Positions 46,209-57,668 of a stretch of DNA of 64,000 nucleotides are shown piece after piece. Origin of the DNA: Gibbula magus (Eukaryota; Mollusca; Gastropoda; Trochida; Trochidae); contig OW388293.1 in the NCBI GenBank assembly GCA_936450465.1, positions 31,935,860-31,999,859 on the forward strand. Reading direction: 5' to 3'. Both the position numbers and the translations under genes were made by a program. Every line of letters starts with the position of its first letter. The stretch's first letter is position 1. Under the pieces are notes generated by a model. The model made no database searches, was not told the origin of the DNA, and saw only the letters and a list, made by a program, of their open reading frames with translations.

Positions 46209-47014
46209 TGTGAACAGCAGGTACCAGAGATATACAGGACACTGTAACTGGTTTCCTTCGCAACAGTTCAGATAAATCTACCTATATTGTCTATGGGACA
46301 AGCCGTTCATTCCATTCGGCCAACAGACATTTTTAATTGAATTTGATTGATATTACTCTGATACCACCATATCTGATATTGTCTTGCACAAGGAGATTTG
46401 AACTTCTTTCACTGAGTTTATACGGCGATATATTGATGTTCAACAAAGAAAAAAAAATTCATAATGAACATCTGCATGAAAAATAGTTTATCTATTCTAT
46501 AATGCAAATACGAATTAAGCTTCTTTCTCCGATTGAAGGCACGTTAATGCCATATATTGTAGAGACCGACGTGACGATCATCGCAATTTTATGCATAAAT
46601 TACATGACTATAACGATATATTCGTTGGCGAAAGTGCTATATATGCTTTTAAAGCCTATATTGAAGGTACATAGCTTTTCATTCTTTCTAATGCAAACTT
46701 GCAAATCACCTCAAACCTTTGGAAATTACTTGCATTTGCACCACAAATCTATCTTGCTATCACTGTACTTGTCTGTCTTTTCTTTTGTAAAATCCTTGTA
46801 CGTATATGCGTCATGAGCATACTTCTAAAGTGGATATGTGAACTATATAAATATGCACTATTATTATTATTATTATTATATGATGTCACACGTGTCTTAA
46901 ATCATGATCATATGTAAACACTGTTTCACTAAGCAGGATAACGTGTGCCCGATCCATTCTTTTGAATTAGTATGTTTAAATTAAACAAATCACAAAGTTT
47001 ATGTTCACAATAAA
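46209..47014 (+). other. Probable 3' UTR of the six-cysteine gene
   Basis: AATAAA at 47009-47014 is the first good poly(A) signal seen after the stop. A (TTA)n run lies near 46859. The open frames here (46502-46917) are AT-driven. Confidence 0.4.
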
Positions 47015-47224
47015 GCCTTAAATTATTTGAGTTAAGTATGTTACAGAACACGGTCTTCTTACACAAAAATATATCTAACTACATCAACCATACTATAGAC
47101 TAAGGTTAATCTTTGTGACATTTTCGGAATAAACTCCCGAAATCTTTTTAAAAAAAGGTAACCTTGAGATCCTTTCATTTTGAGATTTGATTACCTATGA
47201 TAGGTCTTTCAAATGGATATCGGG

Positions 47225-47335
47225 CACAGGAACTCGAAATCGTAATTAAACGTAGAGTACTCTATTTGATACAGGCTGAAGATTTTTTTTATCTACGTGT
47301 TATCCCCGTTTTAATTACGATATCGAGTTCCTGTG
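47225..47335. repeat. Inverted repeat
   Basis: Arms CACAGGAACTCGAAATCGT and the complement ACGATATCGAGTTCCTGTG (with AATTAAAC/GTTTTAATT continuing inward), loop about 55 bp. Adjacent to the short GCGGCG repeat. Confidence 0.75.
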
Positions 47336-47338
47336 ATA

Positions 47339-47405
47339 TTGAGTGAGTGAGTGAGTTATTGTTTAACGCCGCTTCGGCAGTATCGCAGCCATTAGCGGCG
47401 AGTGT
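47339..47405 (+). repeat. Short GCGGCGTTAAAC repeat, forward copy
   Basis: Starts (GAGT)n, then TATTGTTTAACGCCGCTTCGG and ATTAGCGGCGAGTG. Mirror copy at 41866-41932. Repeats of this kind are numerous in gastropod genomes. Confidence 0.8.
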
Positions 47406-48109
47406 GATATTGACTCAATTCGATACAAACGACCGACTAAACATAACATGGCAACCACGTTGAACCGTTAAACAGTCTACTGTCTCTGTGCCAAGGCACT
47501 ATGTACCTATAGCCTATATTACGTGTGTTACTCAAGCCATGGAACAATCTGTATTGTAACAAGGTTAAAACGTGCCTGTGATACCAACCTTCTCTCGTGC
47601 TACCATCACCATACAAATAATGGATGTCGGGCGTCAATGAAAGGGCTTGCGTCGCACGTGCATGTCAAAGGTCACATGTCGTTGGTTAATACGTTTTGTG
47701 AAAACACTCTTGATTTCGATGAACGTGCACTGTATTCGTTCAAGTAATTTTCTTCTCTTTTCTACCAAGTGGATAACAAACATACTGTCATTTATATATT
47801 TAAATTTGAATGTTTTTCATATTTATTGTAATATGATATGCAATGACGATGCATATCGAACGATTGTAAATACTATATTCCTTCCACATGTTACGCTTTA
47901 TCTTATCATTAAACTTTTACAACTTTTACAGGTGATTATATATCTTTATATCATTACCTCTTCGTGGCGCCTAGAACACCGTATAATGTTATGTTAAAAC
48001 AGGCGTGGTTTTCATCTTTATTCATGTTTTTGAAACAGTGGTTGCTGTTTGTTTTAAGAATACTATTTTCAGTGAAATGTGAAAAACAATTTTTGTTCAT
48101 TGTTAAAGA

Positions 48110-48466
48110 TGTAAGTTTAGATACAATTCAAGGTAAACAAGTTCCATGTCAATGAAAAACATATTTCACCATGTTCATAAATTCATTGGAAAGAGTCAAC
48201 GGTTCAAATAATACATTAATACTAATGTACGTATTTACCATATTCAAAGTGCATTTTGTCATAAGAATAACATTTCCAATTGTGTGTTGCCTTAATAATG
48301 TATATTACATGTTTACCCACTTCGTCACTTGTAGATTTCTTACTTTCTTGTTATGTATTCTAGCCTTGTAAAATAGTTGTTGATTACCTGGAGAGGGCTT
48401 CTATAAGTTTCACAACTTGTGCCCAATTCATTTCTTAAATGAATAAAATATGTTTTCAATAAAAAA
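48110..48466 (+). mobile_element. LINE 3' end (family 1), second copy
   Basis: Plus-strand copy of the element at 22175-22660. Shared phrases are CATAAATTCATTGGAAAGAG, GAGAGGGCTTCTATAAGTTT and CCCAATTCATTTCTTAAATG; it ends GAATAAAATATGTTTTC. The 66-residue frame at 48171-48371 is a by-product of this repeat. Confidence 0.8.
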
Positions 48467-51174
48467 AAACAACAAAAAACAAGTTCCAGCCCTAAGTTTG
48501 CATATAAAGAAACATTAGATCTACAGGAACCCACTGACGCCTGGTACCAAACGAAGAACCTAAATGTGATTAATGCTTTGCTAAACAGTCCAATTGGCAC
48601 AGATAGGTTTCTAAACAGTGGTCGGCCCTAATCCAAACAAAACCCTGTTAGTCCACAGTACATGTATAAACGTTTACTTTCCTTAAGGGGCAGTATACGA
48701 CTAGGTGAGCTTGTGGAAATGAAACATCCAATTTGTGTTTGCAACTTTACATTTTGTATCTTTGAATAGTAATCATTCATCATGAACTCGAAATTGTTCC
48801 AATGAGTTGTCTGACTTTTAAAAGTATGTTCAATTATTAGTATTGACATCTACACCTCAGGCAGCCATTGTTTTAGCTAGACTAATTAACGTGCCATCTC
48901 TCTTTTAATCTTAAATGCTGCAGTTCTTTAATTACATCATCATTGTTATTTATAAGAAGTTACTAAGCTCTCCAATTTATGTTTAATTACTTAATTACAC
49001 CCATTGTATTTATTCCCTATAAAACTGTAACGTATAAAACTGTAGAGTGCACTTACTCACACAATCAAGACAACCAGTTTCAGTAATATACCTCAAGACA
49101 ATTCTCTTTAAAATGCTATATAAGTTGAAGCGTGATTGCAATTTTTTTTTTTTTACAGATATACAACTTCTTAATTCGTCGTTTGCATGTAATCGACTTT
49201 TCGACACATATTCTCAGTTTCGTTGTCATCGTTTACTTGACAACGACATTAGAATATATGTCAAAACGTACTCTATACGATATATACAGAAGTTGTATAC
49301 GAAAAATATTCTCATTATATCTTCATCATCTCAACATCTAAAAATGGCATTCGAAAAAATCTTAAATATTTGAGCGTTGACGGACGACAATAAGATTCAA
49401 ACATACACGCCGGACGAAAAGATTGTATCGTAGTACAATATATCTTTATCCCAAACCCAGAAATATCACTAGGACGGGTGAACTATGCCTCGTCAATACA
49501 CTTGGAACAATACCCCCTGTGTAACAGTCCCCAGGAAAACAGTACATTAGTGTCAGGTACGTAAGACCGGCCTGTTGAACTGTGGACACTTCAAGTGTTT
49601 TCTCCCTGTTTTACATACTTTTCTCTTCCGGCCAACAGGTTAATGAAAAATGCGTAACTCTAATCAACCAATCGCAGGTTTTACGAACATTTTTTGGTTT
49701 AATAGATTTAATAGTCCGTAACCCAGACCCCTGTAGTTTTAAAGGACTAGAGAAGTCTACAATAAGACTACAGGGCTCAGTAAAATTTCACAAAGAATCA
49801 TTTCAAATCTACATGTTACACTTTAACTAAAAGTTCTGTTAGTAGTAACTTCCCCATAACGATAATTTGAACTAGACAAATGCTTCGGTTATCGAATTAG
49901 AGAAAGTTACTCATGCAATAAATAAACATATGTGGACCAAAACATGTCGGTTTACAGGTAGTGTATGTTTAACAGGATACAGGTTTGATGGAGTGCTCGC
50001 TTTAAAACGAGAATTCTTTAATTTGTTAAGGGATTTATTTCCCCTTACAGTTTCTCGATGGTGGAGCATGTCTGTCATAAACAATATTCTTTAAACCCTA
50101 CAGTGAAATACGAGTTCAGTGTATTACTCGACGTAGACTTTAGAGACACAATAAAAGAAAGGAGTAAAATTTATCAATAACACCTGTCGATTGTTAGATC
50201 TAAATGTAGTTAAATTGGTATTTCAAAAGTTAAACGCCCAAGTATATATGTGTTGTTAATGTCTTTATTCTATCTCCACTCAAAGTGTCCATGATTCAAC
50301 ATGTCTACACAAACCGTGTACCTTAAAATACTGCAAATCATTGAATAATCCCCCGCCTTAAATCGGTTAATTGCTTGTCTAAATTGAATAATCGCAAGGT
50401 TGAATCAATGTGATTAAACTTGTTATCGTAATTTTTATTTATATCACGTTAATGCCACATTTAACCTCGTGGTAAGAACTTCTGTCAAAATATTCACAAT
50501 ATATTATAATATATACGGAAACAATTGCCTGCTCTGAATAATCGTATGTGAAATCGATGTTGAAATTAATAACCACAAGGCTATTTTTCTAGGATTAACG
50601 GGACGTACATTCATTCAAATGTTAATGTATCATTCTTAAATGAACGATTTCCGTAACAGTGACATAGTTTGCATCTATATAAAACATGTATTTGAAAATG
50701 ACATTTTCAAAAATAATAACAACGCATTTATGATATATTTATTGAAGACGTACATTTATTTAAGTATAAACAAATTGAAAGTTTCAAAAATGAAACTAAA
50801 ATGTATTAGTTATTCAGTATATCTGACTTTGAAGGTGGCCCTGGATACGAGCTGGCAGATTTGTGCGACAGCCAAACACTTAAATTTAATTTAGTCATTA
50901 ACTTTGTACAGTTTAGATAAAGATAGATACAGCAAATATCTAAATCAGGTCAGAATCTTAAATCTTGAAGAAAAGATGAACAAAAGACATTTTTACCTAA
51001 AATGTTTAGAACAAATATAAAAATAGCCTAATTATAAGGTTATATCCTTATTTATTTAACATCAATGAACATGCATACTGAAGATTATGTTATACTAGCA
51101 AAGATTATATATCCAGAACTATAAAGTACATTAGAATTTCACCCTATTGAAGGCATTATTTGGCTATATTGAAT

Positions 51175-51290
51175 TCAGTCTCATTAAAATCAAACTAATA
51201 GTTACACTACGTTACACAATAAGTTACACTGCGTTACACAATATTGTGTAACGTATTGTAACTAATTACGGTCTGATTTTAATGAAACTG
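51175..51290. repeat. Hairpin repeat
   Basis: Arms CAGTCTCATTAAAATCAAAC and its near-complement GGTCTGATTTTAATGAAACTG, with nested GTTACACTACGTTACACAAT / ATTGTGTAACGTATTGTAAC. An internal TTACACTRCGTTACACAA unit is doubled. MITE-like. Confidence 0.8.
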
Positions 51291-52194
51291 TCATGCATTT
51301 TGTTTTCCTGTAATCAGTCCATATCATGCTGGGACACCGACATGCGAGCTTCGCAACAATACCTGACATATTAAAATAATATTTTTCACAGAATCAGCTT
51401 TGTTGAACAATGCTTGCCACTTTCCCCACAAATCTGACACCTTTAAACTGGCGGATAAAATACATTCACAATAGAACGCCACGCTTCAACACGTAATTAA
51501 ACACACACAAGAAAAGAAATCTTCACAGAAGGAATATATGGTAAACGATAACAAATACATGTATATAAAAATAACTAAATATCTATAAATCAAAATCTGG
51601 TGACAAGTGATATGAAATGATAAATGTTGAGGTGGGGGACTGATTATGACGTCATTTTGTCTTTAATGATTTGCATCATCAAGTTTTAAAAGTTCTTAAA
51701 TCAACACAAATCTAAAATTCCAATTCCTTCCAAGTGTATGCTCAGTGACTTTAACTTCCTTCTTTGACATTTTTATACAAAATATGTATTTAAACACTAC
51801 TATACATTCAACTTGTTATCATGCATTGAGGTTATTAGTCTTAATCGATATATATTTCCATAGAAATGTATTTGAACATTTTTCTTGACAAATGTGCATC
51901 TCCAAAGCTATTTTCAGCATCTTCATGATCTTCTTTGTCACTGATATTGCGAGAGTACACTAAACAAATGAAGTAAGCTAAGAAATGCACACTTGCATGG
52001 TTACATTCAAGAAAAACGTCTATAGTTACTAAGGTGTAATACTGTTGCTCATGTTAACTAAGGACACTGTTGCTCAAACTGATGAAGGTGAGTATTTCTG
52101 GAGTAATTGAAGTTATGTCCTGTGGGGCACGTAAGCACGAATACTTGACAGGGAACTGTGAGTATGTTGTAACTTGTTCTTCAACAGGACATGT

Positions 52195-52862
52195 TTACTT
52201 CCCCGGGACATTCAGTACATAATGTACTGACACGTGACCACTCGGTAATTGGGAGGGGGGTTGGTGTACTCGCTGTCCTCGATACGTTATTGGTATCATC
52301 GGAAACGTCACGTGACCCGTTGCCATATTTCCCCGGTGTCTAAGTTGCGTACTTTGTCGGCTTGACGTATTGTCAATACGAGTGTTCACGTTTATGTTAG
52401 CATTGGAAATGAGGTTACTGGACCTTGGCCTTGACCTTGAACCGCTAGTTAGGTTAGGCTTATCCTGCATGACATTCGAAGACGTCACGTGACCATTTGA
52501 TCCGTTTCCTTGAGATTGAAGTTTCCTGGAGGGCAAGTTTGAATTTGATGAACTTCGTATAGGGTTCACATTTGTTCTTGCATTTGAAACCATTTGTGTA
52601 ATTCTCGTTGCTAACCGAAGAGGATTGATAAAGTTACTGAATGTACTTGTAGGATACGACAAACGTCTCGGAGGATACGTAACACGAGACATTGTGGAAT
52701 TCGTCACGTGATCTGTTCTACGTGTCACATGATCTCTTGATCTGGCCACATGTCCACGAGCATACAACCAAGGTGTTGAGGGATCATAACCTTGCAGAAA
52801 GGTCACCTTGTCCCCCGGATCATCAATGGGGGCGCTTCCTCTCGGATACGCTATATCATTCC
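52195..52862 (-). CDS. Unrecognised open exon, basic and serine/asparagine-rich
   Basis: The frame is open on the minus strand from about 52884 down to a stop at 52195. A possible acceptor TTGATGTTCCAG ends at 52863; from there it reads NDIAYPRGSAPIDDPGDKVTF and continues for over 200 residues, ending VLNVPGK. It is rich in Ser, Asn, Arg and repeats a G/D-H-V-T motif at least five times, encoded by CACGTGAC-like DNA. It lies about 800 bp downstream of the esterase stop on the same strand. It could be a 3' exon of another gene, an alternative esterase tail (phases do not fit exon 1), or chance. I recognise no family. Confidence 0.45.
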
Positions 52863-53637
52863 CTGGAACATCAAATATTCTCTTTTATCCAGGAACAGTG
52901 TCTTGTTTGTGTCAAGAGTGAAATAAAGCGACCTGTAGCAACTGCAGCACTTGTTATTAGGTGATATACAAACTGTTATAGTATTTCATATATAGAAATT
53001 TTAACAACGTCAAATCAAATCACCTTAATCACCTTGTAACGGGCATCTGCTAGCTTTCTTAAATCGCCTATTGAAAGAGTTATTTGATTTGCATTGTGAT
53101 ACTCTGTTTTTTTGTTTTTCCGGAATTATGTTCTGATCTAAGATAAAACTGTGATGTAATAGTGCTCGAAAAGAAATCTAAAATGATAGTGTCATATATC
53201 GTGATTCAGAGCCTCCTCATAAATATAGAGACCCTGTAACCAAAATATTTATCATTTTAGGTTTTTCTTAAGTTGGTCGTGCAGTAGTTTTAAACACCAC
53301 CTTGATCTTCCATCAGAACACACACACATCCTTTCAACCTTGACATCGGTCATTATCTGTCCCACCGCCTCGTGTATATGGTATGGCATACATATGATAA
53401 ATGGATATGAAGCTATGCGATACATGATATGTATACATGGTTTACGAATTATGGAAATAAGTTATAATTTTTTACAATTCCGACTTTGAGGTATGAAAAT
53501 AGGATTTCTCTATATAAGCCTATCATCTGAGAGGCTTTGACTGTTATGTAGTCCAACAAGCATTAATTAAAAATAAAACTTGTATAAAACTGACTTTGAT
53601 GATCATACCTGATGAATAATAACGTGGGCAGCATGCA
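52863..53637. other. Non-coding between the open exon and the esterase
   Basis: AT-rich, no feature recognised; probably the esterase 3' UTR and spacer. Confidence 0.4.
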
Positions 53638-54025
53638 CTAATATACAGTCCTGAGCGATAAGCCGACGGGTAAAATAAGACTCAGAAGTGTACCCAAATA
53701 ATGCGTGTAACCGGAAGTAGCTTGACCGACATTCTCGCGATCTCCATTGGGGTCCCGGCCACCTGGACCTCTCGACGGCCTTGTACTCTGACCTTGACCT
53801 TGACCTGTGATTGTTCCTTTTGTTGAGGGCGTGGTCCACGGTGCTTCTGTGATTCTCGGGAAACGGTCGAGAATCTGCGGAACGTGTGACGTGAAGAACT
53901 GCATCCTCTCCGGCCAGAGATCTCGTTTCGGTTGTATTGTAGGCCCAAGATCAATGTAGTTCTTCTGGGATCCTTCAAACTGCTGCCATTGGAGCTGGGG
54001 AGATTCCGGGGATCCGTTTGGGTTC
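53638..54025 (-). CDS. Carboxylesterase exon 2 (C-terminus)
   Basis: A weak acceptor TTATTTGAAG ends at 54026; the split glycine codon continues NPNGSPESPQLQWQQFE, the usual esterase C-terminal strand, then PERMQFFTSHVPQ. The stop is at 53638. Two other frames are also open over this exon but break the esterase alignment. Confidence 0.88.
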
Positions 54026-55918
54026 CTTCAAATAAATGGTTACATGTCAGTATACACAGCGTATGTATGAAGAATATTCCTACAAACAGACTACAAATTC
54101 TGATTGGAATATACAGTTATCTCGTCTATAGCATACATGAGAAGAATGCGTTTATCTCTTGAATGGCTCTTTTCTTGATACATCCCTAAATGAAACTTTA
54201 AAGGTTTTACTGAATTTCTATACTAACAATGGTAACAATCTGTAATCCCATGCAGATTCTAGTCGATGAAATATGAGTTATATGTTCGATGTATATAACT
54301 GAATCTCTATCTAACACCTTAAAGAATGCCCTTCAATAACAACGTTGATTCGGCCGAAACTCTAAAAGCGGATGCACAGGAAGATAGACCAATTGTTTTG
54401 CCCTTGCACTACTCACCCGAACTTGGCATAGTTGGACCAGTACTTCATCATCTGAAGCGAGAGGGAGGGGTTGATGACCCTGTTCCCGAACACGTAGGCT
54501 ACCTCAGCCCCGTGTCCTGCCCCGACAAACCACCGTGGGGACGACTGGGGGCGGGGCTGCTGTGAGAACAGGTACACATAGGTCCGGCGCCCGTTGTTGT
54601 TGCGCGAGTGGATCATGGCAGAGAGAACTGTGGGCGCCACAAACATCATGTCCCCGTACAGGTTCACCACCTGGCGTCCCTGGGCAGCCTCGGTTTCGTT
54701 CGTGGAATAGAGCTGACACATGCCTTGTGAGATTTCTTGGGATCCGTTGTAGTAGTCCGTGGTCAGACTTGGAGCTATGTTATTGCACAGAACTCGTGTA
54801 GGGATACCTCGGTTCACAGAAAAGTTAAGATCGTCTTCAAAATTCCTCAAGGGCCAAAATATCAAACTTCCTTCTGCGTTGTTAATACCGGCCATGAAGT
54901 CGATGTCAGGCATAGGGTTGTAGTGTTGAGTGTTGGATCGACTGATGAGGAACTCGGGTCTCTCTGGGAGGATCTCTCCATCCACTGTTGGGGCAATCTC
55001 AAGTCTCCACACCAAACCCTCTGGGTTTCTTGCTCGAGCTGACGCTTGAAGAATATCGCGTGTTCTTTTACGTCGAATGCAATTCATAAAGCGGACAGTA
55101 TCCATTGTACCATTAGCATTCAGTGTGGTACACCCGAGGTTGTCACTTACCCTTCTGGTAAAGTTGACCGGGTCGAAGGCAATAGCTCTTGGACTAAGAC
55201 CAACTCCGCTCTCACAAATGACTCTTTGAAAGAGACCTTGACTCAGTGGTGAAAGAGCCAGTAGACCAACAGCATAGCCCCCACCAGACTCGCCGAATAA
55301 CGTAATGCTGTTACTGTTGCCGCCAAACGCTTCAACATTGTCCTTCACGAATCTGGCTGCCATCAACATGTCCCACATACCATAGTTGCCGAGGGAGCCG
55401 CCATCACCAGTGCTCAAGAACCCGAAGACATCTAGTCTGTAGTTGATGGTCACCACGATGACGTCACCGGTCAGAGCCAGATTGGATCCATCGGTACTCA
55501 TACCCTGTCCAGCCACGAACCCTCCCCCATGGATCCACAGCATCACAGACTTGGTTGTGTTGGGAGTCAGAGTCCGCGGCACGTAGATGTTCAGTAAGAG
55601 GCAATCTTCGTTGGCCTGTCGGTTGGGCAACCATCTTGTATTGGCAGTCTGGGCGCAAGAGGGTCCGTATCTGGAAGCATCCAAAACTCCTGACCAGGGT
55701 TGCCTTGGTACTGGCTTCTTAAACCGAAGTCGACCAACCGGTGCCACGGCGTATCTCACTCCAAGGAACTGGTACACAAACTCGTTGCCGAACCTTCGAG
55801 TTCTTCCAGACATTTGTCCCAAGTTCGTTGTCACTGTTGGAGAGTTATTGTTGGGTCGTTGAGCCTCTACAAGGGCCGCAGCGGTGAATAGGAGCACCAG
55901 AAGCATGGAGAACGTCAT
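53638..55918 (-). CDS. Type-B carboxylesterase (cholinesterase-like), secreted or GPI-anchored
   Basis: Two exons, 54417-55918 and 53638-54025, encode 629 residues on the minus strand. Residues 1-19 are a signal peptide. It hydrolyses carboxyl esters with an alpha/beta-hydrolase fold. The triad is complete: Ser211 in the elbow GESGGG, Glu349 in NNAEGS, His469 in GAGHGAE. The oxyanion loop HGGGF is at 130-134, and EDCLLLNIY with Cys88-Cys106 marks the first disulfide loop. The elbow has Gly where GESAG is usual. Several N-glycosylation sites (NTT, NFT, NGS, NET) fit an extracellular enzyme. Exon 2 supplies the last conserved helix region and a linker rich in Gly/Gln/Arg, ending in a hydrophobic stretch LGTLLSLILPVG that may be a GPI signal. 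The substrate cannot be read from sequence; it is not clearly an acetylcholinesterase. Confidence 0.93.
54417..55918 (-). CDS. Carboxylesterase exon 1 (catalytic domain)
   Basis: Starts at ATG (55916-55918) with MTFSMLLVLLFTAAALVEA and ends GCCAAGTTCGG before the donor GTGAGT at 54416-54411. It has 500 codons plus two bases. The whole catalytic domain in a single exon is notable. Confidence 0.95.
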
Positions 55919-57170
55919 GGTGTAGTATTATGCAGTTAATGATCTGAAAAAAAATAGAATTGTTTAACATAGTTTTGTTTTTCATGTTTAATTGATATCT
56001 AGATAACGATATACACAAGATAAACTACTATCCTGGCCTTGAAGGTTGCAATGTAAAAAGTTTGAAATAACGATTTTCATTTATACTAAAGCAAACTAAT
56101 GGAATGATTCACAAAAGCAGCTTAGGCCCGTCAACATTAACTAAAATGCAACTTTGGCCTTGTGTACACTGTCAATCAAAATTTATAAATGGGCATACCA
56201 TATTAGGTTACTTGTGTTTAGTTTGTTGACAAATTTGGGATCATTTTTAAGGGAAGGGGGTGGTATTTATCTCTTCAAATGTTTTCAAAATTATGGCAGG
56301 AAAGTTCATAAAACAACGCAAAACATTGTTTCAGACATTCAGTCATTGTTTATTTACGTTCTGTTTCAGATTAAATTGTAAACATTACTTTTCTCATGAT
56401 CTAGAATTGTGTTTCATTATTAGCATATATTGATATAATATTCTTCATCTTTTTCAACATTAAATTTTGCATTTCATTATTTCATAATAGTTCAAATAAG
56501 ACTCTTTATTTTTAAATTAGGTATGGACTAAGAATAGCAACATTTTCCGAATTCGACGAAAAGTCGTGTATACATGTTCGAAATAAAGAAGTTGTTTACC
56601 AGAACATGTTAATTTCCAACGTAGTCTACTTCTTAATGTCATTCAAAGACTTGACACGTCTTAATTTTAAATTTCCTTGTGGGTGGTAATTTCTATCGTT
56701 ATTTCAATGTTCTATATATGCTTTTTGTTTCGTACGTGTTAGGTAAAACAAGTCGGTTTAACACTAATTACTTTCTCAAATTACTTGAAATCCTTTTAAA
56801 CTGTTTCTCGCAGGTTTGTTAAGACTGGAAGCAGAAGAGCTCGGACTATACCAGGGCCAGAAACACGGTAAAAGCCTGTCACAGTCCCAAAAGGGGACAC
56901 TTTGTGGCGGGGTGTTGGTTTAGGGATCACCGGGATAAAGGGTGATTCTAGATTTGGTTGTTCCGAACATCTGGCAAGGGACTGCCATAAACCATAGGGA
57001 CTATCCCTTAGGAAAATATAGTATTAACTGGACAGAAATAAACATGCTAAAACGACAAACCATGCATCTTGAAAGAAAAACTTGAATGAGGTTTTGAAAG
57101 ATTTTGTTCATGCAAAATGGTTCCTTGGAAGGAAAATGTTTCACTGCAAGTTTTAACATGATATTTCATA
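55919..57170. other. Esterase upstream region
   Basis: AT-rich sequence that should contain the 5' UTR and promoter of the minus-strand esterase. No TATA box or CpG-rich stretch can be assigned by eye. Confidence 0.4.
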
Positions 57171-57668
57171 TACAGTCAGTGGACATAAGTATTCGTGACT
57201 TGACGTTATTCCCATAGCATGCATAGACTTGCATGCTATTTTAGTTTAGCTTAAATAATTGTCATGGATTTTATTTCTATCGTATAACTATTGAATTTGT
57301 CTACACTTGTGACATCTTGGCTACAATCTCATAATTTAAACTTAATTTTCCATTGGTTATCGAAGGAATGACAGCAATTTGATTAACATATATACATAAT
57401 AGTTGTATCGTTTAACATGGCCGTCTATGGGAAACGTTTTTATTTAATGTACATACTTAGCTATATCTAATGCCAATTATTAAATATTAGTCCGGAAATT
57501 TAACGGACATTATGTACTTCAAGCTGAGATGATTTCAATTCAACCTGAAAAGTTTTACAACGATCCATTCAGAACTCATCTTAAGAAAATGATTTAGGCT
57601 ACACTAAATTAACATGCAAGTCTATGGAAATAACGTCAAGTCACGAATACTTAAGTCCACTGACTGTA
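57171..57668. mobile_element. Tc1/mariner-like MITE with long inverted ends
   Basis: The element 57173-57666 (494 bp) begins CAGTCAGTGGACATAAGTAT and ends with ATACTTAAGTCCACTGACTG; the inverted repeats extend about 60 bp (ATTCGTGACTTGACGTTATT / AATAACGTCAAGTCACGAAT). A TA dinucleotide flanks each side. No transposase frame remains. Confidence 0.9.

Larger units (their letters stand above)
47406..52190. other. Mostly non-coding interval
   Basis: AT-rich DNA; apart from the LINE copy at 48110-48466 and the hairpin at 51175-51290 I see no feature. Open frames of 60-116 residues here have AT-driven composition. Confidence 0.4.

Noticed and set aside
53603..53978. Two other open frames over esterase exon 2
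   Set aside because: They break the conserved esterase C-terminus and do not join exon 1 in phase.
54326..55891. Plus-strand frames across the esterase
   Set aside because: Antisense shadows of a well-supported coding exon.
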